Part shown: positions 10,974 through 22,045 of the stretch, one piece after another
How positions within the stretch are numbered: position 1 is the stretch's first letter
Layout of the letters: each line of letters starts with the position of its first letter
Origin: Mytilus californianus
Lineage: Eukaryota > Mollusca > Bivalvia > Mytilida > Mytilidae
NCBI RefSeq assembly: GCF_021869535.1
Contig: NW_026262701.1
Location: forward strand, 3,549,501-3,613,500
DNA length: 64,000 nt
Direction: 5' to 3'
The notes under the pieces: model-generated
What the model was told of the DNA's origin: nothing
The model's database searches: none
Seen by the model: only the letters and a program-made list of their open reading frames with translations
Program-made: the position numbers and the translations under genes

Positions 10974-12700
10974 GTAGTGCAACCACTCGATCGCTGCTTT
11001 TCTGCTGGTGGACTATTCTGCTGATGCATCTTTGGCTTATATAATGTGTTTGGTCCTGGCGTACATTTACCTGTGGAATATGAGTCGTTTAAGCATACTT
11101 TTGCATTCGCGTGTTGGCGCACCTTATCTCAGTTAGTTTAACGTTCCGGTTCAGGTATTGTTTTCGCTTTCATATTGGTACATCTGTACCTAAAACATGG
11201 GAAAAGATACCATGAGGGCAAACAACTTTTACCGTTCGATAAAAACAGACAACACTTTGGCCAAACAGAATCGGCAGTTATCGTTAAATGTAATGACAAT
11301 TTACAACTTCTGATACAGACACTTCCCCGTTTTTTATTATTGAGACCCGATTAAAGGAGTGTTTTTTATTGAAATCTTGTCTATCTTTGCACGGTGGTTT
11401 GTTATGTTTCAGTTCTCACAACGAATTTAATTCCTCGTCATAACAACTTGAATTAACATTTTGTTATGGCGGTTTGTATCACTGACGTTATTTCTTCTAA
11501 TTTCTAAGATTTTAAACATGTCTTTCTGATCAGATGAATTTGGTATTTGGCTTTTTTCATTGTGGTATCTTATATACTATGTACTTTTTTAAATTATTTT
11601 GTGGTAAGCCTTGTTGTCACTCTCAAAGATTTCCATGACCAAACAAACTTGATCAGAGTTTTGCAGGAACTTTGAGTGACATCGGTTAAAGAAAATTAAA
11701 TTTGATAAAAAAAACTTTAACGGACGTTGACGAATCCTAGTTCTCCTGAAAAAGTATGCAGTATTTTTTATTTAACAAAAGCACATGTTAAAAATCGTGA
11801 TAAAAAATGAAAATACTAGTTTATGTCCAAAACAACTTATTTAAGTGGTCGATGGCAAAGGGTGCAAAATTAATATGCAGCAACAGTTACGAATTCGTAT
11901 TTGTCCCCAGCGAAATTGTAATACTATACAGATGATATAGTGAAAGAGCTATGTAGTCATTCTATTCGATGTTTAGTGAAACTGTTGAGATTGCATACAT
12001 GTCTATGTACTATATCAGTTTTATTCCATTTAGTATTATTAATTTTACCACTGGAGGTACACGCATGTAAATTTGTGCAAAAACGGGTATTCATCAGTGC
12101 ATAATGAAAGATAAATTTTGTGTTTGAAGCATAGACTGTTTTGTTTTATATGTAATTGGCATTTCAAAACAAGTAATATTTTTATAATAAAATACACAAA
12201 AATAAGGAAGTGGTATTATATTGGCTTTACAACTTCAAGTGCAGATGCAATATAGGGAAAAGGTTACTGAGTAACTTTTATCTGTCAGAGACTAACGTAA
12301 TCATCAAAACAAATATTATTCTTGTTTTACATAATAATTATATACGTAATTAAAACAGTGTCGATGTCACATGTGCAGGTAGCATTTTTTCAGTATCGGA
12401 TGTTTTTCTTTAAAATATTTCCAGATACGCAGAATGCATGTCAGAAACGTTTAAGAAAAACAGCCAAATATTCTAAGATGTCTGAGGTACATGTAGTTAA
12501 ACCTTCAGAAAGGGGGCTTAATTGCAAAGAAAATTAATTTATTGTAAACTTGTAATAACAAAAGGTATTCCCTCACATACTCTTACCACTGTAAGAAATT
12601 CGAAAAATGATCTAGTAATTTGGAGAAATTCCAATACTATATCTCTACGATTGTTTAGTATCTTGGTTTACTATATCTCGTAATTCCTTTTAAGTATAAC
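10974..12700. other. No gene seen
   Basis: AT-rich sequence. The short ORFs at 10940-11122 and 12322-12537 lack any recognisable domain. Confidence 0.4.
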
Positions 12701-12912
12701 GAAATTGCTACTCATTCCCACAGTCACCTTTCTCCGTCATACCTTTGGTGGCCCTGGTTCGTGTTGCTCAGTCTTTGGTTTTCTATGTTGTTTCGTGGAC
12801 TATTGTTTTGTCTGCTTGTCTTTTTCTTTTTTAGCCATGGCGTTGTCAGTTTATTTTCTACTTATGAGTTTGAATGTCCCTTTGGTATCCTTCGCCTCTC
12901 TTTTAATGTCCA
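12701..12912 (+). repeat. Dispersed repeat family E
   Basis: Landmarks 'ggttcgtgttgctcagtctt', 'agccatggcgttgtcagttt' and 'gagtttgaatgtcccttt' are shared with 61672-61860 (+) and, diverged and inverted, with 60765-60940. Confidence 0.65.
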
Positions 12913-13559
12913 ATATTTGATTTAACTTGTCAGTTCGTCCGTCATTCTGTCCATTAATCCGTTTGTAAACAAAAATTTCAATCATTTTTTCTCAGGTACT
13001 ACTGAACAGAGTGACTTCATTAATTACTCAGCAGCTTGACTGTGCTAACTTCCTGTTTTGCGATACCCTGAATTACAAGTGGGATAACGCGTGCATTCTT
13101 GCTGTATTGAAATTGTCATTATCAGCAAGGTGTCACACCTACTTAGATTTTAATTTCATGGCTCTAAATATAATTGTTAACAATATAACATTGTTTTATT
13201 TGGATTCTATGATACTTATATTTCAGTAGGTTTTTAGCATTTTCCTGATTTTGAATCTGTGAGTGAAAAGTATTGGTTGTTGTTTGCTTAACGTTCAGTG
13301 GCAAATATGTCATGCATGTTCTGGACGAGCAAAGTAAACAGAAGAAATAAGTCGTCATCTTTCTTTCGGTCAGTGATTTCTAACTTCCAAAACCGGTAAT
13401 TCGTACAGTTTAGATAAACCATACACATACTTTATTTTATTTGATAATTGAAACAAAAACAACTGTAAAAGTACAATAATATACTATTAAAGGTAGTTTA
13501 TAAAATGCATCACTTATATCAATACTTAATGTTATATTGACTTTTTATGAATAGTTATG
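12913..13559. other. No gene seen
   Basis: AT-rich sequence; short ORFs only. Confidence 0.4.
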
Positions 13560-14209
13560 TGTGTTGGTCAATGGGTCAACAGCCTTACATTACAAAACAA
13601 AGTGTGTTGGTAATCGTCAATGGGTTAACAGCCTTACATTACAAAACAAAGTGTGTTGGTCAATGGGTCAACAGCCTTACATTACAAAACAAAGTGTGTT
13701 GGTCAATGGGTCAACAGCCTTACATTACAAAACAAAGTGTGTTGGTCAATGGGTCAACAGCCTTACATTACAAAACAAAGTGTGTTGGTCAATGGGTCAA
13801 CAGCCTTACATTACAAAACAAAGTGTGTTGGTCAATGTGTTAACAGCCTAACATTACAAAACAAAGTGTGTTGGTAATCGTAAATGGGTTAACAGCCTTA
13901 CATTACAAAACAAAGTGTGTTGGTAATCGTCAATGTGTTAACAGCCTTACATTACAAAACAAAGTGTGTTGGTAATCGTCAATGGGTTAACAGCCTTACA
14001 TTATAAAACAAAGTGTGTTGGTAATCGTCAATGGGTTAACAGCCTTACATTACAAAACAAAGTGTGTTGGTAATCGTCAATGGGTTAACAGCCTTACATT
14101 ACAAAACAAAGTGTGTTGGTAATCGTCAATTGGTTAACAGCCTTACATTACAAAACAAAGTGTGTTGGTAATCGTCAATGGGTTAACAGCCTTATATTAC
14201 AAAACAAAC
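13560..14209 (+). repeat. 43/49-bp two-variant minisatellite, 14 copies
   Basis: Units start at 13560, 13603, 13652, 13695, 13738, 13781, 13824, 13867, 13916, 13965, 14014, 14063, 14112 and 14161. Short units (43 bp) have 'ggtcaatgggtcaacagcc'; long units (49 bp) carry an extra 6 bp, 'ggtaatcgtcaatgggttaa'. Copy 2 and copies 8-14 are long, the rest short. Since 43 is not divisible by 3, the repeat opens ORFs in all three plus frames; those ORFs are by-products. Confidence 0.95.
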
Positions 14210-15284
14210 GACATCTAAAGGTCAATTTACAGTCAATTTCAGATTAGCTCAAAATCGCCTCGACTCAAATGAGGTTGGGAATGAACAGAGGCTACCTTAA
14301 CACCAAATTTAAAAAAAAAAAGAATATGACGAAAACAATCATGCATGCTTTTGACAGGCACTTTATATGATGTGGGATTTGTGAGTACTCAACCCTCAAC
14401 AAGTACATATATAAATAACACGTTCCGTTTTATGATTACAAAAATAGGCTTAGTTTGTACCCAGGTATTACCCTGTTACTCTCTTACAAAATTGTGAAAT
14501 ATTTCAGAATTAAATCCAAAGATTTATTTGATTTAGAAATGTATCACGTCAAAATATATTAAGACTGAACACACCTGTTAGTAACACTCAAAGTCAGACT
14601 TCAGAAAAAAATAATATTGTAAAATACAAAAGCCAAAATCAACATAAAATAGTCAGTTTGTAGTGCTTATAGTCAACACTACTTAACATGATGTCTTCTT
14701 CACAGAGTGAAACCATAAGTAACTGATGGACATATTATCCCAAATCTTAATTCTTGATTTAAATGATAACAAAATGTTTTCTTCAGAAGCAAAAACAATA
14801 ATGCTTTTCACTTAACCGAATTTAATGCCCGGTAATATATATCTATATTTTAACTAACGCACCAAAACGTGTATGTCTAGATATCGATAATGTTACTGTT
14901 CGATACATCGTTTATAGTTATCTTCTCCTTAATCAACGAAAAAAAAGCCCCAGAACACAGAAACTTTCAACCTTCACAGAGTGCCAAAAGTCACCAAAAG
15001 ATTTTCTGGTATTTCTGAATCTATTTTTTTTTAATTCATTTTTGTATGCAACGTTTTGTAGACAACTGTTCATTCAGGTTTCCGTTTGCTTTTTGTTTTC
15101 CTATCGAAAAAAAAACCAAAAGTATATGAAAACGAAAACGACGCTTTATAAATTTCGAGCGTACGAATCGCAATCTGGATATACCTTCATCAAGAGCGCT
15201 CAACAGTTTCAAAGCAAGTTTATATAAATACTTGTAAAGCCATATGACAAAAGAGGACGGAAAAAGAATAGCTATATCCTTCTG
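14210..15284. other. No gene seen
   Basis: AT-rich sequence without supported features. Confidence 0.4.
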
Positions 15285-15450
15285 CCTGAGGGAACCAAAC
15301 TGTTTAAATTTTCCTCAGTAGTTTGACCTTCGAGACTATTCATTTTAGGTTCAGATAGCTCCTCGCTTATTCAAGTACATTCTTAAAATTTAAATTTTGG
15401 GTTTTTAGGTAAATCCAGAAAAGCGCCTCGGACGCACCAAATATATTAAG
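15285..15450 (+). repeat. Dispersed repeat family F
   Basis: It shares 'aggtaaatccagaaaagcgc' and upstream 'ttaggttcagatagctcc'-type sequence with 19920-20100. At 15418-15435, GAA is followed by AAGCGCCT, C and GGACGC, the 3' half of the hammerhead-like layout found in family D. The CUGANGA half is lost here. Confidence 0.5.
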
Positions 15451-17181
15451 TGTTATTTTCATTCACTTAAACAGATATCTATGTAATACACCATACAGAC
15501 GTCTTCAATCAAGAAGCCCAATAAATTATAAAAACATAATCTCTAAACAAATAGTTCACTGAAATAGTGAAAACGACGGGAGGGTATGACCTTAACATTC
15601 TACATAGAAAGAGAGGTTATTGGTTGCATTGCTGTAAAAAACGGGTTTCTTTTACACATGATTTTGATGTGGTATGCTTGTAAATGAAACAACTATTATG
15701 TTCTCCCAGACTAAAGTATCAGTCTGTACACATCCAACGGATTTAGTGTAAACACAACAGACAATGTCTGAGAAACTCGTGACCTTGTGCAATGCTAAAA
15801 TATAAGTAAACAGTATCGACAGTGCATTTAATCTATCATTCACAAAACACATATTTTTTTTCTTTTACATTATTATTATATCAGTGATAAATAGTGACAT
15901 TAACCATAAAGTTTCATGTTCAATACACCCAACTAACACACGGCTATATTGTATATAATGTCATGTTTAATACACCAATCTAAAACACGGCTATATTGTA
16001 TATAACTTCATTAACCTTGACGTGAGAAGTTTAGTTTTTGTTTGCGGCAAGTAAATGTCGACCCTTTCAAGAAATATTTTGAGAACTTCTTAAGAAATGA
16101 AGTTTTTTGTAAATATTGCGCCATTAACGTTTCGTTAATTTTCTTTTCATTTGGAATTATTGTATTCTTTTTTTATATAAGTATAATTTAATATTTAGAA
16201 CATTTTTATCATACTTTAACTATAGAAAATGGCATTTTGTTAAATTCTAAGAAAATTATGGAATGTCTAAGTTTGGCTTTTGAACTTGATTTAACGGAAA
16301 TTGCATTGTACGAAATTTTTTCGACCGGACAAAACAGAAAGCCAACTTGAAGATAAGCTTTCGAGTGATATATGATATATTCAAGTGTTAGGTGACTGCA
16401 TTATAGTCCTTAACTACGAGTTTTTTTGAAAAAAATGTAATTCACCTAATAAATTTATTCCATAAAATTAGATAAGCATTCATTATATGAAATCACTAAT
16501 GAAGTGTTCTGAGTGCTCGCAACAAAAAAAAAAGGACTAGTTAAAAATTTACTTTACATTTTCAAACTTGTATTTTGACGTTGAGGTCTGAAAACAGTCG
16601 TAACTCGTCTGAAACCTCGTTTTACAGAGGAAAATGAATAGAAAGTTGTGTTTAATTTTTAAATTCTTATGCCAAATTACCTAAATGAAGAAGAAATCCG
16701 TTATCCTTTGGCATGAACATCCGCGAGTCAATCACTCTCATAACGGTAACAGCTGTAAAGTTCATTTCAGAATTCCATAGACAATGACTGCCAATCGTAG
16801 GAAAAATATCGTTCAATTTTACAGTAAATTTCAAATCAAAAATAGTTCAGACAGATAAAATTAGAAGTAAAATGTTTGGAATTATTCCAATTGTTATGTG
16901 GATTAGGAAATTTTATATTTATTACGTTCATTTTTACAAAGAATATCACGCATTATATAACATAAAAATACCGTACAGTTTTTTTTATGCTAATGTTGAT
17001 GTGTTATTTATATCCTTAACACGTTTGATGTATATTGATGAACTAATCTTATGTAGATTTAAGAGAACCATTTTATGAAAAGGCTATTATATTTATATTG
17101 ATGTTCGCAAGTATTTTTGGCATTCTTCTTTTATAAAAAAAATGATAAGTAAAGAACTTTGGTTTGTTTATTATAAATCGC
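15451..17181. other. No gene seen; one 47-bp tandem duplication
   Basis: At 15914-16007 a 47-bp segment with 'acacggctatattgtatata' occurs twice in tandem (starts 15914 and 15961). Otherwise AT-rich with short ORFs only. Confidence 0.5.
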
Positions 17182-17747
17182 GTTACGTAGTTGTTTATGT
17201 TCTATATTAGTGAAGATCATTGATATGTCGATACATTAATCCCGTTATGTAGTTCATGCATGTTTCATATTGGTCAAGAACATTTAAATGTCGATACATA
17301 AATCCCGTTATGTAGTTCATGCATGTTTCATATTGGTCAAGAACATTTAAATGTCGATACATAAATCCCGTTATGTAGTTCATGCATGTTTCATATTGGT
17401 CAAGAACATTTAAATGTCGATACATAAATCCCGTCATGTAGTTCATGCATGTTTCATATTGGTCAAGAACATTTAAATGTCGATACATAAATCCCGTTAT
17501 GTAGTTCATGCATGTTTCATATTGGTCAAGAACATTTAAATGTCGATACATAAATCCCGTTATGTAGTTCATGCATGTTTCATATCGGTCAAGAACATTT
17601 AAATGTCGATACATAAATCCAGTTATGTAGTTCATGCATGTTTCATATTGGTAAAGAACATTTAAAAGTCGATATATAAATTCCGCTATGTAGTGTATGT
17701 TCAATTTTAGTGAAGGGCATTGGAATGTCGAATTATTAATTTCCGTT
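17182..17747 (-). repeat. 63-bp minisatellite, about 9 copies, open on the minus strand
   Basis: Units start at about 17182, 17244, 17307, 17370, 17433, 17496, 17559, 17622 and 17685. The central six are almost identical; the outer ones decay. Because 63 is a multiple of 3, the minus strand stays open for 165 codons (17207-17704) with a 21-residue period containing MYRHLNVLDQYETCMNYITG. No signal peptide or known domain. I treat the ORF as a property of the repeat. Confidence 0.9.
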
Positions 17748-19919
17748 TTGAACGTTCGTGTTTCATACTTTAACAGTAAATCTCAATTCCTGTCGGACAA
17801 AGGCTCCATTTGACGCTTGCATTTGTTGCACGTCTACTTCTTGTGTCTGATTTTTTTTACAATGTGATTCTGTGGACATTTGTACTGGTTTTACTTGTAT
17901 GTCGTTAAATTATCATCATGATTCAGAGTCGGATTCAAGGTTGGCTCCTTTCAAATTTGCCTAAAAAGAAATTGCCTTAGATTATCATGCTACGCGCATA
18001 AATACACACACATAAGAGCGACCATGCACAGATCACTGCCGATTTTATGTCGATGCATGTTCAGAAATTTGCAGAAGTCTTTTCTAGTCCATGAATATTG
18101 CCGACCGCGAGAGGGGTTAACAGCCAGTCAAGGTCGTTAAAAATCACCCATGCAGTAGTACTGTAGTAGTCAATATAATTATATTAATGATTTTCCATTA
18201 AGTATAAGGTGACAAACTCGTTCTGCAACTAAAAGTGGAAGTTTTAAACGTCTTATTTATAAACCGAATGGAAATTCATAAAGTCATACAAATATGAAGC
18301 GTTATTTTATTTAATATGAATTTTCGTGATTTCACATTGAATGAAATGTATTTTCGTTTTGACTCAAATAATGTCATTTCAAGTTCTGAAAATTGACACC
18401 AAGGCCTTTACAAGATTTCACCAAAACAATCCAGATATCTTATTAAGCTGACTTCATCATTAATATACAAATTAGCATAATGCTTTTGATTTCTAGCTAT
18501 GATCCCTCAATAGACACACAATCCTTTTAAAGCTACACTTACATTACGGTTAAATTTTTTATACCCCTCTTACACATTTATTTGTTCGAGAAAAAAATCG
18601 TTTGTAAATAGGTATTTCTTTGTTTTTTAAGATATTTGCGAGTTATTTCGCCATGACCTGTTTTACTTGAAGCAAAACGATCCCATTTGTCATTTTTATA
18701 TCGTCACATATACGTTTTTTATCATTCTGATTAAGCGATATTAGTGATTTACAAACGAGATTGGTATTGTTATCACTGTTATCGTATGTTTTCTTCATCT
18801 ATTGTGATGTATGTGATGTATTGAAAACATGTTGCTGTATTACCGTGATTTATTTACTGACTTCCTAATATGTTATCCACAAGGTTTCATCTCATCAAAA
18901 ACATCAGGTATGTTTCAGTCTTCACTATTATACACCAATAAAAGAGATATTGAGTTAAGTTTAATGAGACAGCCACCCAACAATACGAAAAAGTACGAGA
19001 TATCAAGAGGTCGTCATATGGACAACGACAATAGATAAGTATCTATGCCAAGTCTGCCTCTTATCCATCTGAGTTCACACAAGTTGTGATTAAATTTGAT
19101 AGATTCGCTATCAGCACAAAATTGTTTAAAAAAACATTAACATGGGATTAAAGACAACCACTAAACTTGCAACTGAGACATTGGCATGTGACAGATGTCA
19201 ACCAATCAAAAGTGGCTTTACACGTAACCTCAACGTACTTATTAAAGAAATCATTACTTCTTACGCTTTATACATTTCCAAATTATCGATAGGATTTTTT
19301 AACACTATTTAGAAGCATGTGCATGTACCCTTTTAAAGTAAAAGTATAGTGTCCGTATGTATTGCTCTCATTTGATTGCTGTCAAAGGACTTATTTTCTA
19401 TTTTTTTTTGTGTCAGTTGGTTGCTGTTGCATTCATGTAGAAAACACATCTTCGTTTATTCCTTTGTGTCTTTAACGTTATAAATATATGGCAACCCTTC
19501 AAACTTATGATCGGCGTACAGAGGTTAATTCTTTACCATGTCAAATGAATATCCAGGATTGGAGATGCAAAATGTTATATCAACAGCATATCAATACAGT
19601 TTTGCCATCTTCAACTGCACGAGTCTCTAAGGTCACGATACTCTCGTCAGTTATTTCAATCATATCCTGATGCTTAATTTCAGGAGTGCCTCTGGAATTC
19701 ACACCCTCACATACCAAACAATATAATATAATAAGAAATTATCATTGGTCCTTGAGATCATTCTACAACATATGAGGTCATGCTACATAGCACATACATC
19801 ATCATTAATTAGGTTAAGATAATTAAGCGTACATAATAAGTTAAGGATTCTGCACTCTGTGTAATGATTTAATGTAGGTTATACTGCAATGAGAGAGCAA
19901 AATAAATAAATTGATATAA
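17748..19919. other. No gene seen
   Basis: AT-rich sequence. ORFs at 18829-19038 and 19488-19670 are short and unrecognised. Confidence 0.4.
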
Positions 19920-20100
19920 CTGAGGTTTCAACTCCCTCAGACAAAGTTGACCTTAGATGGATTTGGCTATGTTTTAGGTCCCTTTTAGATATATAGCTCT
20001 TCAACTGTTTCGGTTCTTAGACATCATTGGCTTTCAAATATTCGGCTTTGAGCGTTCCTGGTGAAGGTAAATCTAGAAAAGCGCTTCAAATTTATATCGA
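19920..20100 (+). repeat. Dispersed repeat family F with hammerhead-like core
   Basis: At 20052-20093: GCGTTC, core CTGGTGA (one change from CUGANGA), a short weak stem II with 'gg...ct', GAA at 20076-20078, self-complementary AAGCGCTT at 20079-20086, then C. The following AAATTT no longer pairs with GCGTTC. The same family at 15285-15450 keeps GGACGC at that place, which would pair with GCGTT-type sequence. Confidence 0.45.
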
Positions 20101-20168
20101 GTTTATTTCATTTTTTTTTTTACATATTTCTAGAGGTTAATATATATTAGATATTATATTTCCAAATT

Positions 20169-20211
20169 ATGCCCACAGGGGGGGGGGGGGGGGGGGGGGG
20201 GGTGGGCATAT
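20169..20211. repeat. 25-bp poly-G tract inside a 9-bp inverted repeat
   Basis: TATGCCCAC (20169-20176 region) and GTGGGCATA (20202-20210) are exact inverted complements flanking 20178-20202, an uninterrupted G run. It may be a tiny element or a slipped repeat; the length may be uncertain. Confidence 0.75.
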
Positions 20212-20399
20212 GCATATAACAAATACGATCCTTCACAATATACAATATTGTTCTCAAATATCCATATGATAAACCTTCGTATAGATATAGTCATACAGGT
20301 AAAAGGTATATTACGGTGGCTACACCAGAATGTTAAAATTTACTTTATAATTTTTTGTTCCTGTAAATTATTTATATTTGCTGGAAAAGTATGTATTTA

Positions 20400-20690
20400 G
20401 GTATAAGAAGATGTGGTATGAGTGCCAATGAGAACTCTCCATCCAAGTCACAAATTGTAAAAGTAAACCATTATAGATCAAAGTACGGCCTTCAACACGG
20501 AGCCTTTGCTCACACCAAACAGCAATCTATAAAGGGCCCCAAAAATGACTAGTGTAAAACCATTCAAACAGGAAAACCAACGGTCTAATCTATATAAAAA
20601 ACGAGAAACTAGAAACACTTATGAACCACATCAACAAACGACAACTACTGAACATCAGGTTCCTGGTTGTTTAGCTGAAACAGGCACCAA
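20400..20690 (-). repeat. Dispersed repeat family A
   Basis: Landmarks 'ataagaagatgtggtatgag', 'tacggccttcaacacggagc', 'ctataaagggccccaaaaat' and 'acaactactgaacatcagg' occur in the order shared with 34381-34649 and 53039-53460. Confidence 0.75.
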
Positions 20691-21046
20691 TGGATGATAC
20701 TCCAGGATTTTGAACTTTAAAGCTCTCATAAACCTCCTTTAACTTGATGACGAGAAACAATAAACATAAAGGTAACAAAAGTGCAATGTCATTCACAGCT
20801 AATCATATATACTGCAGTTATAGGTTTTGAGAATAGTGTAGGTTTCTAAGGGACGGTGCTCAAGAACCTTTGTGACTCAGATTACTAAATAATAGTAAAT
20901 ATAGTCCTAGTATCACACATATTCATCTATGTGTCTGAAGCAAATAGGAAAGCAAAACTATTATTATTCTTTTAGTAATAAATTTACAATATATCATTGA
21001 TGACATATGTCATCGACGATTGACAATAATTCAGATGTGTCATTTA
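20691..21046. other. No gene seen
   Basis: AT-rich sequence with no supported feature. Confidence 0.4.
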
Positions 21047-21253
21047 CACCGCTGCTGATGATTTCTCAGTTTTTCCAAGTCCTACTGCTGGTGGTCTGTC
21101 ATTATCCCCGAATGTTACTGCTGCTTGTGGACTGTCAGTTCACCGTATGGACTGCTGCTGGTGGTCTGTCATTATCCCCGAATGTTACTGCTGCTTGTGG
21201 ACTGTCAGTTCACCGTCTATGGTACTGCTGCTGGTGGTCTGTTAGTCCCCGAG

Positions 21254-21487
21254 TTACAAAACTTTGAATTTTTCGGAAAACTAAGGATTTTCTTATCCAA
21301 GGAATAGATTACCTTAGCCGTATTTGGCACAACTTTTTGGGAATTTTGGGTCCTCAATGCTCTTCAACTTTGTACTTGTTTGGCTTTATAACTATTTTGA
21401 TCTGAGCGTCGCTGATGAGTCTTATGTAGACGAAACGCGCGTCTGGCGTATTAAATTATAATCCAGGTACCTTTGATAACTATTTAT
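21254..21487 (+). repeat. Dispersed repeat family D, best copy in the window
   Basis: It lies inside the 35-bp minisatellite, so it inserted after that array formed. Landmarks: 'ccttagccgtatttggcaca', 'ctcaatgctcttcaactttg', the ribozyme motif at 21406-21449, and 'taaattataatccaggtacc'. It has no ORF. Target duplications were not resolved by eye. Confidence 0.75.
21406..21449 (+). ncRNA. Hammerhead ribozyme motif, type I topology, self-complementary helix III
   Basis: Read 5' to 3': stem I GCGUCG, core CUGAUGA (21412-21418), stem II GUCU-UAUGU-AGAC (21419-21431), GAA (21432-21434), ACGCGCGU (21435-21442), C at the cleavage position (GUC triplet), stem I UGGCGU (21444-21449). All six stem I pairs form, three of them as G-U; stem II has four Watson-Crick pairs with G10.1-C11.1; all conserved core bases are present. 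The 8-nt palindrome would make helix III very short in cis, so a two-strand (dimeric) hammerhead is more likely. Hammerheads are known from animal satellites, Penelope-like elements and retrozymes. Activity is inferred only. Confidence 0.7.
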
Positions 21488-22045
21488 ACTACTGCTAGTG
21501 TGTTTTCAGTCCCCGAATGCTACTACTGCCAATGTTGTCAGTCCTCCGAATGGAAACTGTTACTTGTGGCCGGTCAGTTCCCCGAATGATACTGTAACTG
21601 CTGGTGGTCTGGCAGTCCCAAGAGTTTCTGCCACTGCTGATGGTTTATCAGTCCCCTAAGTAATACTGCTGCTACTGTAGGTCTAACAGTCCCCAGCGTG
21701 GTACTGTTACTGCTAACAGTCTGCCGAGTGGTACTGCTGCTGGTTGTCTGTCAGTCCCCTTTATTGGAGTGCTGCTGCTTAAGGTCTGTCAATCCCCTGA
21801 GTGGTACAACTGCTTGTCGACTGAAAGTACCCCGAGTGAAACTGCTGCGTGAGGTCTGTCAGTTTCCAAGGATGCTACTGCTAGTGGGTTGTCAGGTCCC
21901 CGTGTGGTACTGCTGTTTGTGTTCTGTAAGTGCCCAGAGTGGTACTGCTGCTTGTGGTCTGTAAGTACCCAGAGTGGTACTGCTGTTTGTGTTCTGTAAG
22001 TACACAGAGTGGTACTGCTGCTTGTGGTCTGTCAGTCCAAGATTG

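Larger units (their letters stand above)
21047..22045 (+). repeat. Degenerate ~35-bp minisatellite, interrupted by a family D insertion
   Basis: The unit is of the type 'tactgctgctggtggtctgt' plus 'cagtccccgaatg'. A 70-bp double unit repeats almost exactly at 21081 and 21151; later copies (21490-22045) are more diverged. Family D sequence at 21254-21487 splits the array. The Cys/Val-rich ORFs over the array are repeat artefacts. Confidence 0.85.

Noticed and set aside
13547..13877. Three overlapping plus-strand ORFs of 74-98 codons
   Set aside because: They arise because a stop-free 43-bp repeat shifts frame every unit; all three encode the same peptides in rotation.
17207..17704. Secreted or structural repeat protein on the minus strand
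   Set aside because: No signal peptide or composition typical of such proteins; the ORF borders coincide with the minisatellite.
21435..21450. Alternative hammerhead register with a 7-nt loop and cleavage after GTA
   Set aside because: In that register stem III forms (ACGC/GCGT) but stem I cannot pair; the register with the 8-nt palindrome and cleavage after GTC gives all six stem I pairs.
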